A stretch of DNA of 64,000 nucleotides, taken from NCBI GenBank assembly GCA_024509875.1, contig JAMPIV010000277.1:162001-226000 (forward strand). The letters run 5' to 3'. The stretch is from Oreohelix idahoensis (Eukaryota > Mollusca > Gastropoda > Stylommatophora > Oreohelicidae). Under the pieces are notes generated by a model. That model ran no database searches and was not told the origin of the DNA. It saw only the letters and a program-made list of their open reading frames with translations. This document shows positions 44,837 to 56,001 of the stretch, piece by piece; position 1 is the stretch's first letter; each line of letters begins with the position of its first letter. The translations under genes were made by a program, and so were the position numbers.

Positions 44837-46157
44837 ATGTCTACATTGGACTACTTTATTACACAAGGGAGAGCCCTTGATAAGACTGGTCAACAGTTAG
44901 AACAATGGGCTGTTGCTCAGTATGACAAAGCATTAGCTGCAGAAGAGAAAAAAGCTCAGGCTGAAGAGAAAAGATTAGAAAGAGAAGCTGCGGCGGAACA
45001 AAAAAGGCTAGACAGAGAAGCTAATATGGCTGCTGAACAAAAGAAATTGCAGATGCAGGTGGAGGAAAGGAGATTTGAAGCTGAACAAAAGAGATTAGAC
45101 AAAGAAGCTGAACAAAAGAGATTAGACAAAGAAGCTGAACAAAAGAGATTAGACAAAGAAGCTGAACAAAAGAGATTAGACAAAGAAGCTGAACAAAAGA
45201 GATTAGACAAAGAAGCTGCTGCAGAGGAGAGGAAAGCTCAAGCTGCTGCAGAGGAGAGGAAAGCTCAAGCTGAGGCTGAAATCAGAGAGGAGAGGAAAAA
45301 AAATGGAACATGAGGAAAGAAAACAGAAGATGGAACTTGATGAAAAACTCGCAACTTTGGAGTTAGAGAAATTGAAATTGGCGAGTACGGGTGCTCAGCA
45401 AACAACTTCGAGTACGACAAGGGAGTTTGTTAGTAGGATTAAATTGCCTCATTTCAATCCTTTAAAGGATGACGTAGCAGATTATCTAGATAGATTCCAA
45501 TTTTTGTGCGATACGCATAACATAAAAAAAAGGAAAAATATGTTGAACAACTGATGCCATTTTTTTTACAGGTGACACAGTGACTACTCTTATGACAATA
45601 GACGAACATGATGAGAGGACTAATTATGATGTTGTCAGGGCAGCATTACTAAAAAAAAATATCAACTAAAACAAGAAGACTATCGTCTTCGTTTTAGGAC
45701 AATGTTGCCAAAAAATGGAGTAGATTTCTCTGATTTTGTTACAAAGATACGTCGTACATTTACACGATGGGTTGAGTTGTCTCAGATTGAGAAAACATAT
45801 GAAGGTCTAATGGACTTATTATTGCGAGATAAGGTTTTGTCATCTGTTAATGATTCTTTTCTTGCATTCCTTCATGAGCGTAAGCCTAAAAACTTAAAAG
45901 AAATGGAGGAATACTGTTGTCAGTATGCCACAGCACATCCCCATGCTACAGTTAGCAATTCTAAAGTGAAAGAAGGGTTGCCAGCTGCTTCGGCAACACC
46001 ATATGGCCCTAATTTCAAAAAAAAATTTCAGGGTGCTCAACAAAATTGGAATAGGGGAAGTAATCAAAATTACACTCAGAAGCGGAGTAATCCAACACAT
46101 GATGGTTCTTCGTCTATGCAGTGGAGACAAGATGGTAGTTCTCGTAATTTTAGTGGT

Positions 46158-46197
<40 letters not shown>

Positions 46198-47060
46198 GTT
46201 CGCCCGCTAATACTCGAGGCGAAATCTCAGGTTATTATTTTATGTCTAACCTGACATTGATTTTACGTGAGTATCCCTTTATTTCTTGTACAGAGACAGG
46301 TGTCCCTCGCCATTCAGGCAAATACTCGCCGATTTCGGAGGTACCCATTGCAGCTGGGTCGGCTCAGGAGCCGCCAGTCCCTGGTCGACGACACTCCTTC
46401 AAATGTCCTCGCCAGGTCTCGAGTTAATCCAGTCCAAATCCCGGTCGACGAAAAATCCTCAAATGCCGTCGCCCGGGTTTGATCCTGTATCACCCGGTCG
46501 CCAGAGCGGTGTTGTAACCACTACGCTAGCGCGGCTCCCGAGTGGTAATAATTTGAGACACTTTCGCAAAGGCTATCCAAATAATAACTATTCAAATTTT
46601 CGAGGTAATCATTCTCGACGTCAAGATTATGACGATGGTGAATTTAGAAACCGGGATTCAAACCGGAATGATGAGTACAATAGACAATATGATCACAATT
46701 ACAGGGGAAATGATAGTCGAAATAATTACAGGGGAAATGATAGTCAAAATAATTACAGGGGAAATGATAATCGAGGTAGACCTAGGTTTAACAAGAAAAG
46801 ACCTTACCAACAGGCAAACTCTGCACAACAAGAGTTTGATGGAGCCTGTAATACAGCAAATGATAGTGGTAACTCTAGGGCTATCACTGGTTGTGCTTTC
46901 GATTTTGGGAGAGCAACTGAATGCCCCCAATGCTTAACATTGTTTGACTCATCAACTGTATCTACGCTAAGTTGTGGTCACCCTCTTCCTGCTCTACCTG
47001 CTACAGTTGCGCATGATGGGAGAGGATCTCTCATCTTAGATAAAGGTCTAATAAATGATA
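44837..47060 (+). pseudogene. gag: Gypsy-3 gag (frame-shifted, SINE-interrupted)
   Basis: The start MSTLDYFITQGRALDKTGQQ (ATG 44837) is chosen over an upstream in-frame Met. A long Glu/Lys/Arg coiled coil follows, including five tandem 9-residue units AEQKRLDKE (27 bp repeat, about 45079-45213). Then come a linker (TREFVSRIKLPHFNPLKDDV) and a helical capsid (DFSDFVTKIRRTFTRWVEL...LLLRDKVLSSV). An Asn/Gly/Arg-rich RNA-binding-like region (NNYRGNDS repeats) and CPQC...CGH replace the usual CCHC knuckle. Frame shifts lie in A or T homopolymers near 45295, 45525, 45560 and 45655. A SINE at 46161-46540 disrupts the frame. Confidence 0.85.
46161..46540 (-). mobile_element. tRNA-derived SINE inserted in Gypsy-3 gag
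   Basis: Minus-strand element with a 35-base poly(A) tail (T-run 46161-46195) and a tRNA-like head at the right end: A box TAGCGTAGTGG (46518-46528) and B box GGATCAAACCC (46475-46485). Flanked by AGTGGTAAT at 46152-46160 and 46541-46549, a 9 bp target duplication. 380 bp. These are the expected pol III promoter elements. It was mobilised by a LINE and arrived after Gypsy-3, so it is among the newest insertions here. Confidence 0.92.
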
Positions 47061-50000
47061 GGCTAGTCTCAGTACTTTTCGATTCGGGATGTACTACCGT
47101 CGGGGTTAAGGAGTCTCTGATAGATCCTTGCTGTGCCACTGGAAAAACAATCAAATGTGTTACATTTGGTGGTACTATGGAAAGCTATCCTACTGCTATT
47201 ATTAGGATTGACACTCCTTTCTTCACAGGAGATGTCCATGCATGTCTTCTTCCTAATCCTATTGCGGATCTTATAATCGGTCGTATTCATGGGGTTAAGG
47301 AATGCACCCCGCAACAAATTTCTAGTTGGGAAGAAAAAAACATTCAAACGGTCAATGCAGTGGTGACAAGAGCTCAAGCTCTTAATCCCCCAACTTCATC
47401 TGATAATAGTAATGAAGTTGATAGCCAAGACGAGCACTTGGTGATTTCCCATGACTCGTTTGTTAAACATCAAGAAGAGGATCCTTCTTTGAAGAAATAC
47501 TTCCTTCTTGCAAAGAAAGGGGATCCCAATCAAAATACGAATCACAAATCGTATATCACTATGAAGAATGGTATATTGGTACGAATGGTACAACACTCGG
47601 ACAAGTCTATGCACTCGCAAATTCTGTGCCTAAGTGTATGAGAGCCTTAATTCTTCGGCATGCACACGATTCTCAGTGTGCTGGACACATGGGTTTTTCC
47701 AGAACTAAAACTAGAGTCCTTGCGTCATTCTTTTGGCCATTCGTGAATAAAGACATCCGAATTTATTGCCGATCTTGCAAAATTTGTCAAGAGGTCAAGT
47801 CTAGGGGTCCGAGACATGCTGCTCCTATTCAGGCTGCAGATATTCCGATTCGGCCGTTTCAGAAAATGGCTATAGACATCATTGGTCCGTTCAAAATTAA
47901 GTCAGCCAGAGGACACCAATTTATCCTCACTTGCGTGGACATGTGCACGCGTTGGCCAGAGGCTATTCCTCTGAAGAGCATATCAACTGTCGATATCGCT
48001 GATGCTCTTTGGCTCGTATTTTCTCGTCTGGGATTCCCCGGAGAAATACTGTCGGATCACGGCACTCAGTTAATTTCGGACGTTATGTCTCAGGTAATGG
48101 CTACGCTAGACATTAAAAGGTCTCTCAGTAGTATTTATCATCCAATGTCCAATGGATTGGTAGAACGTCTTAACAGGACACTAAAGAACTTACTTGGCAA
48201 GATAACGGAGGATCATCCTGAAGATTGGGACAGGGTTTTACCTGCAGTCCTCTTTGCCTATAGAGAGGTTCCCAACGAGCATACAGGGTTTTTCTCCTTT
48301 CGAACTTGTCTTTGGCGCGCAACCGCGCGGGCCAATGTCCTTGTTACACGATTTGATAACTTCCGATAATATTGACGATGATACACAATCGTCATATGAA
48401 TATGTTATAGCTCTTAGAGAAAAGATTATCGAATCGTGCAGGTTAGCAACTTCATCTTCCGAATTTGCGAAAGAAAAAGCTAGGCGATTTGCTAATAAGA
48501 AAAGACGCCTACGTCAACTTTGTCCTGGAGACAAAGCATATGTCTTACTGCCCTCAAGAGAGAATAGACTTCTCATTTCTTGGAAGGGTCCATACACTAT
48601 AGTCTCGAAAATTTCTGATGTCGACTATATTGTCGATGTGGATGGAAGGCATAAAACCTTCCATATAAATATGCTAACAGAGTTTATTGAACGTCCAGAC
48701 TATTTACAGCCTATTTTCCAGGCGACGGACGACTCTCCAGTTCAACATGGTCACATCTCATCCCTGTCTGTTATACAGGATGAGGAAACTATTTTTTCTG
48801 ACGTGAACTTACCTCTTCCTACGATTACACTTACTTCAACGGAATCGTGGAGAGACGTTACAGTCTCTTCCAACTTGTCTTTTGAGGAACAGCGTCAAGT
48901 ATCCTCTACGTTACAATCATATCAGGATGTCCTTACCGACATTCCTGGACACACAGATGTCATAGAACATGACATCATACTTACTGATCGTAATCCGATC
49001 AGAGTAAGACCATACCCAATACCTATTCATTTTCAAGCACAAGTCGAGAAAGAATTGGATGAAATGATTCAACTACAAATAATTGAACCATCCACTTCAG
49101 CTTATTCTTCGTCGATAGTTATTGTTCGAAAGAAAGACAATAACATACGTCTTTGCGTTGATTATCGCAAATTAAATCAAGTTACGAAGTTCGATGCTGA
49201 ACCTATGCCGTTATTAGATGATCTACTTATTAGACTTTCTAAAGCTAAATTCTTTACTAAACTAGACTTGTCGAAAGGTTATTGGCAAGTCCCACTGACG
49301 GAACACGCCAAACCTCTCACTGCTTTTTCGACACCTAGGGGTCTGTTTCAATGGAATTTTATGCCTTTCGGGCTTATGAACGCCCCAGCGACTTTCGTAC
49401 GCATGATGCGACGAATTCTATCAGATCGTGCAGATGTCATTGCATATTTAGACGACATCTGTCTTTTCAGCGATACTTGGGAAGAACACTATGTGGGTCT
49501 GAAGGAATTGCTATCTACTCTACGTGAGCATAGTTTGACTGCTAAACCCTCTAAAGCTTTTGTTGGGTTTAGTGAAATTTCCTTCCTAGGTCATCGAGTT
49601 GGTCATGGTCTGTTGAAGACAGAGGACCAAAACATTTCAAAGATATTAAATATCTCGGTTCCGAAGACAAAAAAGCAAGTGCGTAGTCTCTTGGGATTGA
49701 TACAATTCTATGGAAGATTCATTGAGAATCTGTCCTCCATTATGGCACCACTTTCAACGTTATTGAAAAAAGGTTCTCCTAATATGGTGCGTTGGTCCCA
49801 AGAATGCCAATCTTCATTGGATCAGGTTAAGAATTTGTTCTCATCTCATCCTATCTTAAGACTACCGACAATTGATAAGACTTTTGTCCTTCGTAGTGAT
49901 GCCTCTTTCACTGGCATTGGAGCGGCACTAATGCAGGAATATTCAGGAACTCTGCATCCTGTAATGTATATTTCTAGGAAGCTGAATGCGGCAGAAAGGA

Positions 50001-50260
50001 ATTACTCGGTTTTGGACCGTGAATTGTTGGCTATGGTTTGGTCCATTCTTAAGCTACAAAGGTTCCTTCTGGGCGCGCATTTCTTTATGGAAACCGACCA
50101 AAAAGCTCTTACGGCTATGCAAAGTAAGGATTTGAAGAGCTCGAGATCTACTCGTTATGCTATTGCTCTTCAGCCTTTCCATTTCACGGTGCGAGCTATC
50201 CGTGGTTCGGATAATGTGATGGCGGACATATTGTCTAGATGCCCACATGATTCCAGTTAA
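47061..50260 (+). pseudogene. pol: Gypsy-3 pol: protease, integrase, RT, RNase H (frame-shifted)
   Basis: Protease: VSVLFDSGCTTVGVK, with DSG (Asp codon 47081) rather than DTG. Integrase: HHCC finger (HAHDSQCAGHMG...CRSCKIC), then D,D35E (MAIDIIGPF, ILSDHGTQ, SNGLVERLNRT) and GPYTIV. RT: CVDYRKLNQV, KLDLSKGYWQVPL, MPFGLMNAPATFVRMM and the catalytic YLDD (codons from 49445). RNase H: LRSDASFTGIGAALMQ, YSVLDRELLAMVW, METDQKAL. It ends at 50260. Two frame breaks: one near 47590-47640 between protease and integrase, one at a T-run near 48291 late in integrase. From 48254 to 50260 the frame is open for 668 codons. Confidence 0.92.
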
Positions 50261-50691
50261 ATCTTGTGTCCTAGTTTTTCCTGATATATTTTCAGACTTA
50301 GGTCTGTCCTTAATATCATAATATGTTGTAATACAAATGTATTTGGATGATGTTTAGATAATTTAACAAATTTCATTTTGTATCCATCAGTGATATGTTG
50401 CTAAAATAGCATTGACATTTGTATATTGCTATGATTATATTATTTAGTAATGTTTGATATATGATTGGTATTGCCAGCAACTTAGGTTTCTTGAATGGTA
50501 TCCCTTAGTTTGTTTGGCTTAAAGGAAATATTTTCTCCTATGTTGGGAGATGATTTGTACCCTCTTCTATTGTACCTGATATTAGGTTCATTGTTTGCAT
50601 GAGCACAGAAGTGATACTGGTGCTATCTTGCTCATGAACATATTAAAAAAAAAAAAAATTGCATTTTTTTTTTACAGGGGGGTGGTAGTAA
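50261..50691 (+). promoter_or_regulatory. Gypsy-3 3' untranslated region and polypurine tract
   Basis: AT-rich region between RNase H and the 3' LTR. It ends in the polypurine tract ACAGGGGGGTGGTAGTAA (50674-50691) directly before the LTR. Confidence 0.8.
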
Positions 50692-51836
50692 TGTTGCTGT
50701 CATTTTCGACGGAGTCATCTGTCAAGTTATTTGCTTATGTTTGTATCATAAGTATAATTGTGTCTTTACCTGCGATGTCAGGTTGATTAGGGGTTGTCTT
50801 CCCTTGTTTATTCATTCATTGTGTTTGACCTTTAGGGTCAGAGGTTGACAGTTCGGCGTAGGCCTATGGGAAGGTTTTTTAAGCGGGAGTGAGATATACT
50901 TCCGGGAAGCCGGAAGGTCCTGTTTTTCTGAAGGGACCAAGAGTCCATTGTTTTTCAGGGAGAATCTTCGAAGTAACTGCTATGGCAGTTTTCCCCAGTG
51001 AATCTCTGTGCGTCGGGATGACGACAGAATTCCTTGTTTAGTTCTGAGGATTCATTTTCCAGGTAATACCGACCTTTATGCATTATTACGCTTTTCGGTG
51101 GCAGAACATGTAAAGGATTACCTAGGGTGAACAGCAGCTCACTGATCCGCCATTTCAGAACTTATATATTTGTGCTCGAGGTAGCCATCCAAGACTGTTA
51201 GTCTTATATTGTCCAGAAATCCAGTGACGAAGATATATTGTGGGAGCCGCAGATTGGCGGAATCTATATCTACAATAAGTATTACTGCAGGGTTGATGAT
51301 AACCTATTTAACAGAAGTACACGGCCGACGTCAGGACGAGGCCTGTGCTTCCGGCTATTATACTACAGCCTGATATGTGCAATTGGCGGGGAGTGCCAAG
51401 TTGCATCTGTGTGTCAAAGTAACTAAGGCATCTGACGCGTTTAGTCAGAGACGCCAAGGGCGACGCTACGAACTGTCATTATTGAAGAACTTTGCTATTG
51501 ACCATGCACGTCTATTCTGATGTTTACCTTTTTGAATGCCAAATGTATACCTATCGATGTCAGGTCAGCATGACCTTGTTACACTGACTGTTCCTGTTGA
51601 TACTATGTGTGTTCCCGTCAATAAATGTCTTGAAACATGCCTGCAGTGTCAAAGCATCCTTGATTACTGCATGTGAGAGTATGGGTTGCAGGATCTACAT
51701 CTATACGAGCCTAAACACATTCGCGCCTTCATTCGCACCCACACTCAATTCATCATACGCTCGCACTACACATCTAACAACATGTATACTGTCTTGGGCC
51801 AGTGATCACCTCAACAAGAAAAAAAAGACAGTTACA
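50692..51836 (+). repeat. Gypsy-3 3' LTR
   Basis: 1145 bp, matching 42124-43268 apart from one seen substitution. It ends GTTACA before GTCAT (51837-51841). Confidence 0.96.
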
Positions 51837-51854
51837 GTCATGTGTTAAAAACTT

Positions 51855-52095
51855 GGCATTAATAAGTTCATCTTTTTATGGTGTTGTAACCTGTCCCTTT
51901 CTTCGATACCTTTGCCTGCCCTAACTTCTAGCAGCGTCAAGTACCCATTTACAGCTGGGAAGACTGATGCGTGACGCTTCTAGGTTTTGAACCCAGCACC
52001 TGGTAACTATCGAAGGCGTGGCAAGCACTCTAAGCACTCTGTCAATCGGAGATAGACTGCAAGGAAATTAACAAGATTCGAACCAGCTGCCACAC
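51855..52095 (-). mobile_element. tRNA-headed SINE remnant
   Basis: The minus strand has a B-box-like GGGTTCAAAACC with tRNA-like sequence upstream, followed by GTAAATGGGTACTTGACGCTG and GGCAGGCAAAGG. A diverged relative of this body is at about 20870-20930. Ends are not defined. Confidence 0.55.
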
Positions 52096-52624
52096 TGTTC
52101 AGTACTGCTTCACCAATAAAGAAATAGGCCACTTTATCTGACACACCATGTAAACTTGAAGGGTCGCTTTATCTCCTTCTCTCACGCTTCTCTTCCATAA
52201 AAGTTGGGCATTTCTTCGTCGTCAGTCGCACGTCGGCACGTCGGATGCTTGAGTTAGATCTAGTAACTCACGTGTTGCCGTGTTCACCCATCGCCTCATT
52301 TCTATTGTACCCTGCATTGATTGATTTTGCCCGATGGCTTGATGACGGCTTTAAAACTAATGGTCCGTTCAATTGATGACAAGCCGATTGAGAATGTGGC
52401 TTACAACTTAATCAATACAAATAATCAAAGATTTAAAAAAAAAAGGATATTTATAAAAAGCAGAAAAAATGTACTTTCTACAACATCTTCTTTATCAAGT
52501 CGGACTCCTAACTGTCGTAAGCGATCATGTCTCTCCACATTTACCAGTCCTCAGTGCTGCTTATCAATTCTGTTCATGTCTTTCGATGTTAAATTCTGTT
52601 TAATTTCTTAAAATAAATTTGCTT
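52096..52624. other. Spacer between SINEs, no gene seen
   Basis: A 96-codon plus-strand open frame (52321-52611) has no recognised motif. The 3' part, with CATGTCTCTCCACATTTACC and CTTTCGATGTTAAATT, resembles LINE antisense debris, but this is not firm. Confidence 0.35.
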
Positions 52625-53105
52625 TGTTTTGTATAGTTTTAAAGACTATCTTCATTGCGTACGGATATCTCCATCAGGGCTCCAATCTCATCCATTATAT
52701 CACACAAGGAGGATCTCATCACAGTGCTCGTAGCACCGGCGAGGGTCCCAATGTGTGTACACATGAATCACACATTCTATAAATAATGTTGTTGTGGGAA
52801 GGTGTCCTGATTTTTTTTTATTTGCCAGCGCAGCGGTCGTATGGCCTACTCTTTACGATTTCCAACTGCTGAGGGATTTGCAACGTGCACAACGTGCACA
52901 CGGGACCTCCTACTCTTTTACTCTAATCCGAGAAGTCTAGGCATCCGATCTCACTACCCAGGAGATCAGGTGTGACATCATTAGGAACCACTGGTTCTTA
53001 AAAAAAACAATTATTCAGTTATATTCCCTGTGCTGGAAGCAAACCCAGTACCTTAAGAATTAGTGGCGGACGCCATTCTTCTGAGCCACTCCGACCTCAC
53101 ACAAG
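52625..53105 (-). mobile_element. SINE-like repeat, copy 3 (with tRNA-like head)
   Basis: Minus strand: head GTCGGAGTGGCTCAGAAG (A-box-like) and GGGTTTGCTTCC (B-box-like) near 53035-53100, then ATGATGTCACACCTGATCTCC, CCCGTGTGCACG, CAGTTGGAAATCG, GCTGCGCTGGCAAA, ATTTATAGAATGTGTGATTC and GAAGATAGTCTTTAAAA. The most complete of the three copies (others at 17440-17760 and 22955-23180). Confidence 0.75.
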
Positions 53106-53514
53106 TTACTTACCTTAGTACAGGTGTATGCATATTTACTTTTGTACAAACATCTTTTAAATGGAAAGTTTTAAAACACATATGACCAGGGACCTGCGTG
53201 GACAAGAACAGGCAAAGCTTTAACTGGTTTTATACAATGTGTGTTCATATAACAACCATCTTAGCATTATCTAATACGCCCTAAACGAGGATTTTCAATC
53301 AGTGTGTCGTGGGGGACCAGGAAATGTTTATCGAAACGTAGGCTTCTACTTATTACAAGACACAGTCAGAGTCACATAACTCGAAGAATTCTTGTTACGA
53401 AATCTTGCAGGTCTGGTGAAGCGATTCAGCAAAGATTGAGAGCCCCCATACCAGAGAAAACATCTGCAGACCGTCGACTTTCGTCACACTAATTCAAAAT
53501 GAGAGTCATCATGT
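53106..53514. other. Spacer, possibly LINE debris
   Basis: No clear feature. The segment just before 53515 (AGTCACATAACTCGAAGAAT) may belong to the LINE fragment that follows. Confidence 0.35.
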
Positions 53515-53945
53515 GTTACATATGCTCTTCATAACTGTATAGCGCAGAAACATGGACAATGATCGAGAAGTCTAAAGAAAAAGAACTTAAGACCTTTAAA
53601 ATGTGAATGTACAGAATTATGAGGCGCATCTCGTGGAAAAGAAGGAAAGTATTAACGAAGTCATAGTATAGCTGGCAATAACAATGGGAATTGATAAATT
53701 CGATAAACAATAGACAGATAAAATAATTTGACATATAAAGTAATACAGCCTCTTGCTGAAAACCAAATTTAGAAGGAAAGTTGAAAGCAAACGTGCAAGT
53801 GGAAGACAGCGCTGTGAGTGGAAATATAACATAAAGGGATGTACAGGAAATAGTCTCTCAGAATGCATATCAAAACAAGAGACAAAGACGTTGGAGATCA
53901 TCTCAACGGATCTTCGATGTGGGGAAATGATTAGTGGCCGTTAAT
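53515..53945 (+). pseudogene. LINE D fragment: degraded RT C-terminal region
   Basis: Plus-strand frames encode AETWTMIEKSKEKELKTFKM, a stop, MYRIMRRISWKRR, then KTKFRRKVESKRASGRQRCE and WKYNIKGCTGNSLSECI. This is the SETWTL..FEMWCYRRMLRISW / GRPR..W.DNIKEWTG pattern of LINE C-termini. Several stops and shifts make it an old fossil of a family different from LINE A and B. Confidence 0.75.
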
Positions 53946-54233
53946 GTTACCTATCGATTTCACATAGCACAGATCACCAGAAACTAGTGGCCATCAATGT
54001 TACCTAACGATTACACGTAGCACAGATCACCAGAAACTAGTGGCCATCAATGTTACCTAACGATTTCACATAGCACAGATCACCAGAAACTAGTGGCCAT
54101 CAATGTTACCTAACGATTTCACATAGCACAGATCACCAGAAACTAGTGGCCATCAATGTTACCTAACGATTACACATAGCACAGATCACCAGAAACTAGT
54201 GGCCATCAATGTTACCTAACGATTACACATAGC
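53930..54233. repeat. 53 bp satellite, about 5.7 copies
   Basis: CACAGATCACCAGAAACTAG recurs every 53 bp (starts 53968, 54021, 54074). The array is cut at CATAGC (54228-54233) by the compound R2 insertion and resumes at 59902 with CATAGCACAGATCACC, which completes the broken unit. Confidence 0.93.
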
Positions 54234-54840
54234 TCACACTCACGTAGTAATGGATTATGTGGCAGAAGTCTCACACTCTCGTAGTGATGGATTATGTGGC
54301 AGAAGTCACACACTCTCGTAGTGATGGATTATGTGGCAGAAGTCTCATACTCTCGTAGTGATGGATTATGTGTCAGAAGTCACACACTCTCGTAGTGATG
54401 GATTATTTGGCAGAAGTCACACACTCTCGTAGTGATGGATTATGTGGCAGAAGTCTCACACTCACGTAGTGATGGATTATGTAGCAGAAGTCTCACACTC
54501 ACGTAGTGATGGATTATGTGGCAGAAGTCTCACACTCCCGTATAGGTGGATTATGTGGCAGAAGTCTCACACTCACGTAGTGATGGATAATGTGGCAGAA
54601 GTCTCACACTCACGTAGTGATGGATTATGTGGCAGAAGTCTCACACTCACGTAGTGATGGATTATGTGGCAGAAGTCTCACACTCACGTAGTGATGGATT
54701 ATGTGGCAGAAGTCTCACACTCACGTAGTGATGGATTATGTGGCAGAAGTCTCACACTCCCGTAGTGGTGGATTATGTGGCAGAAGTCTCACACTCCCGT
54801 ATTGGTGGATTATGTGGCAGAAGTCTCACACTCCCGTAGT
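54234..54840 (+). repeat. 37 bp minisatellite piece, duplicate of 61346-61915
   Basis: The order of variant units (AATGG, CTCATACT, TGTGTCAG, TTATTTGG, TGTAGCAG, GTATAGGTGG, GATAATG) is the same as in 61346-61915. It is exactly one 37 bp unit longer (607 against 570 bp). It ends at CCCGTAGT and passes directly into R2-like sequence at 54841. Confidence 0.92.
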
Positions 54841-55941
54841 GCGTGTAAGGTGTCATTAGGGCAAGGGCGATACACTTGGCGCCATAACAAAGTGCTAAAT
54901 GAGCTTGCTGCGACAATAGATCTGGCAAGAATGAAGGCGAATAGCAAAGTCCGGCCAGACACCGCAAACACATACTTTCTGAGGGCAGGAAAGTCAGCAC
55001 ACCCCAAACCGAATAAACCTGGTAGCAGTTTACCATCTCTTCTTGATTGTGCAAATGATTGGGAGATGGCGGTAGACCTACCTGGACGAGGGGCATATCC
55101 AGAGAGTATCCGAAAATCGCGGAGACGGCCGGATATAGTGCTTCATTCTGCAGCAACGCTTCAGGTCATACTGATTGAACTGACCGTGCCATTTGAATCC
55201 AGATTAGATGAGCAACATTCGTTCAAAGCGGCCAAGTATAGTGATCTGGCCGCGGATCTGAGACACGATGGGTTCACTGCAAGGGTCATGGCTGTTGAAG
55301 TGGGCGCAAGAGGGCTTGTGGCTGCATCAGTGTATGATCTATTGAAACTGTTGGGGCTGAGGGGACAGTCGAGAACAAGGGCCCTGAAGAGGCTTAGTAA
55401 AACTGCCGAAAAGGCATCAGGCTGGCTGTGGAACAACCGCAATGGGGAATGGAGATCGTAACAATAAACGCTGCGGTACAGAAAACACCAGGAATTTTTC
55501 TAAGTCCACAATACGCTGAGGTTTGTGGTGGACTAGTGAACGGGCTGCGACTCAGGGGCGACAAGCGGTGTATACTATAAGGGGTGTCAGTATCAATAGT
55601 CCAGTGGGGAACGCGCAGTGGCGACTCGTTGACTTCGCGCTGGTGTCTCAGTGTGTGCGACGGAACGAACGGAATAATTTGTCTTCTCTTTGTTACTTTC
55701 ACAATTGCCTCTACGGCTGGCGGAGTTGTGGAATTTAAAGTTGCTGCCATAAGTGAAATGGGTTCATTTTCGATGCAAGACAACAGGAAGCTGAGACGCT
55801 TGGGAGTCATGACCCAAGTGGGCCCGCCCCCCTTAGAGTGTAAAGGAGTATATAGGGCCGAAATACTTGTCGGACGGGGGGACTTCTTCTGATGATCAGA
55901 TTGCTTCCTGTTGTATCGCTCTGTAAAGAGTTTCCTATCAT
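54841..55941 (+). pseudogene. 5'-truncated R2-like copy (endonuclease end and 3' UTR)
   Basis: Aligns without gaps to 58801-59901 (offset 3960) with about five substitutions. It begins within the zinc finger before the endonuclease (ACKVSLGQG) and keeps the PD..E endonuclease motif (RRPDIVLHSA, VILIELTVPFESR), the stop and the 3' UTR. It lacks the RT. Its end (GAGTTTCCTATCAT) joins the 5' end of the full copy directly. Confidence 0.93.
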
Positions 55942-56001
55942 AGTTACATGGTCAAACCAGTGACAATCGGGAAAAAGACCGATTGACTTCTGGAAAGACA
56001 G

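Larger units (their letters stand above)
42124..51836 (+). mobile_element. Gypsy-3: young Ty3/gypsy element, second Gmr1-like family
   Basis: Starts TGTTGCTGTCATTTTCGACG and ends AAGACAGTTACA, flanked by GTCAT at 42119-42123 and 51837-51841. Both LTRs are 1145 bp and I find a single difference between them (G/A within TTTTTCRGGGAGAATC), so it is recent. The internal region is 43269-50691. Domain order is gag, protease, integrase, RT, RNase H. A 380 bp SINE interrupts gag. It is unlike Gypsy-1/2 in sequence, LTR and Gag, so it is a separate family. Confidence 0.97.
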
